Under the pieces are notes generated by a model. The model was not told the origin of the DNA. It saw only the letters and a list, made by a program, of their open reading frames with translations, and ran no database searches. Made by a program: the position numbers and the translations under genes. Of a stretch of DNA of 5,149 nucleotides, positions 4,410 to 5,149 are shown piece by piece; within the stretch, counting starts at the first letter, position 1; every line of letters starts with the position of its first letter. Origin of the DNA: Brevundimonas sp. (GTDB lineage Bacteria > Pseudomonadota > Alphaproteobacteria > Caulobacterales > Caulobacteraceae); the NCBI GenBank assembly GCA_031119155.1, contig JAVHYH010000221.1:1-5149 (forward strand), read 5' to 3'.

Positions 4410-5149
4410 TCAGCCCTGACGGGCCGGGGTCTGCATCGAGCGGTCGGCGGGCACGCCGGCGCTGACGGCGCGCGGGGCGCCGGCGGTCTGGCCGGGCTTC
4501 ATGAACTTGACCAGCACGCGCTGGCCGATCAGCAGCGGCGCGTCGCCGGCCGACACCACCACCTCGACGACCCGCTCGTCCGAGCGTTGCGAGGGGTCGT
4601 CCGAGGCCAGCTTGCGGGCGCCGAAAACGGCGGCGCGGCGCATGACCGTGCCGACATAGACCTTGGACGGATCGCCCTCGGGCTGGATCTCGACCTGCTG
4701 GCCAGCGGTGATGTTCGGGATGTCGCTCTCGACGATCTCGGCGCGGGCGATGCGCGGGGCGTCGGGCTCGAGATCGAACATGTTCGACACGTTCAGGGTC
4801 GAGGCGCCGGCGCCCGGGTTGGCGTAACGGCGCACGATGCGGCCGTCGGCCGGCGAGCGGATGACGGTCAGCTCGACATTGTAGGCGGCCTGGTCGCGGC
4901 GGGCGCGGGCGGTCTGCACGGCGGCCTGTTGCGAGCCGAGTCGGGCCTGGGCCTGGGCGATGGCGTCGCGGGCCTGATCCATGCGCTGGGCGGCGACGAA
5001 ATTGGTGGCGACGAGGGCTTCCAGACGCTCGTACTCGCGCTGGGCGGTGCGGATGTCGACCTGGATCAGGCGCAGCTGGCTTTCGGCCGCGGCCAGATCG
5101 GCATTGGCGGTCTGCAGCGACAGGCGGGGCTCGTCGTCTTCCTGGCGAG
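4410..5149 (-). CDS. HlyD/RND-type periplasmic adaptor (membrane fusion) protein, C-terminal part
   Basis: The reading frame is open from the window edge to the stop at 4410, giving 245 residues. The N-terminus lies beyond 5149. An internal Met at 4982 should not be taken as the start, because clear family sequence precedes it. Visible in order are: (1) a long Ala/Gln/Glu/Arg-rich coiled-coil hairpin (about residues 8-105), turning near ALVATNFVAAQRM; (2) the second half of the lipoyl-like domain, TVIRSPADGRIVRRY; (3) a beta-barrel region with DIPNITAGQQVEIQPEG; (4) a membrane-proximal part with DERVVEVVV and LLIGQRVLVKF; (5) an Ala/Pro-rich disordered tail. Such adaptors link an inner-membrane ABC or RND pump to an outer-membrane channel. 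The VVEV segment reminds me of DevB/MacA-like adaptors of ABC exporters, but the pump gene is not in view. No partner gene follows on this strand, so any operon partners are upstream. Confidence 0.88.
   Translation of the reverse strand, partial: RQEDDEPRLSLQTANADLAAAESQLRLIQVDIRTAQREYERLEALVATNFVAAQRMDQARDAIAQAQARLGSQQAAVQTARARRDQAAYNVELTVIRSPADGRIVRRYANPGAGASTLNVSNMFDLEPDAPRIARAEIVESDIPNITAGQQVEIQPEGDPSKVYVGTVMRRAAVFGARKLASDDPSQRSDERVVEVVVSAGDAPLLIGQRVLVKFMKPGQTAGAPRAVSAGVPADRSMQTPARQG

Noticed and set aside
4410..4982. Treating the Met at 4982 as the start of the adaptor protein
   Set aside because: The frame stays open to the window edge and the preceding residues are clear coiled-coil hairpin of the same family.

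Overview
This is a GC-rich chromosomal segment, most likely from an alphaproteobacterium of the Caulobacterales and possibly Brevundimonas. That is an inference. It rests on strongly G/C-biased third codon positions, a DUF1289 gene next to a retropepsin-like protease gene, promoter-like sites close to the Caulobacter housekeeping pattern, and several genes without a Shine-Dalgarno (SD) sequence. No marker gene here fixes the genus.

Layout, left to right. (1) Positions 71-1017 on the minus strand hold a DUF1289 four-cysteine protein gene followed by a membrane-anchored retropepsin-like aspartic protease gene. (2) Positions 1055-1391 on the plus strand form a complete small transcription unit. 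It has a Caulobacter-type promoter, a leader whose hairpin buries the SD, a 52-residue protein of unknown function, and a strong intrinsic terminator. (3) Positions 1539-2336 on the plus strand encode a crotonase-fold (enoyl-CoA hydratase/isomerase family) protein with both usual catalytic glutamates replaced. (4) Positions 2323-3474 on the minus strand encode an MFS transporter whose 3' end overlaps the crotonase gene by 14 bp. (5) Positions 3528-4397 on the plus strand encode a GcvA-like LysR regulator, divergent from the MFS gene across 53 bp. The two probably form a regulator/transporter pair. (6) Positions 4410-5149 on the minus strand hold the C-terminal part of a HlyD-type periplasmic adaptor that runs off the window.

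The most unusual feature is in the gaps. Three intergenic spaces (1-70, 683-796, 1395-1501) each hold the same architecture: a tract of degenerate 7-bp units, a 37-58 bp core, then a second tract of 7-bp units in inverted orientation. Units start with AGG in the first two elements and are CTAGTGG in the third. Two of them abut or supply a stop codon. I suspect one dispersed repeat family with fast-changing heptamer arms.

No stretch without a gene exceeds 300 bp. The gap at 581-682 between the protease start and the second repeat holds nothing I can support. The window looks like ordinary chromosome rather than an island. The small SD-hairpin gene and the heptamer elements are what deserve attention.
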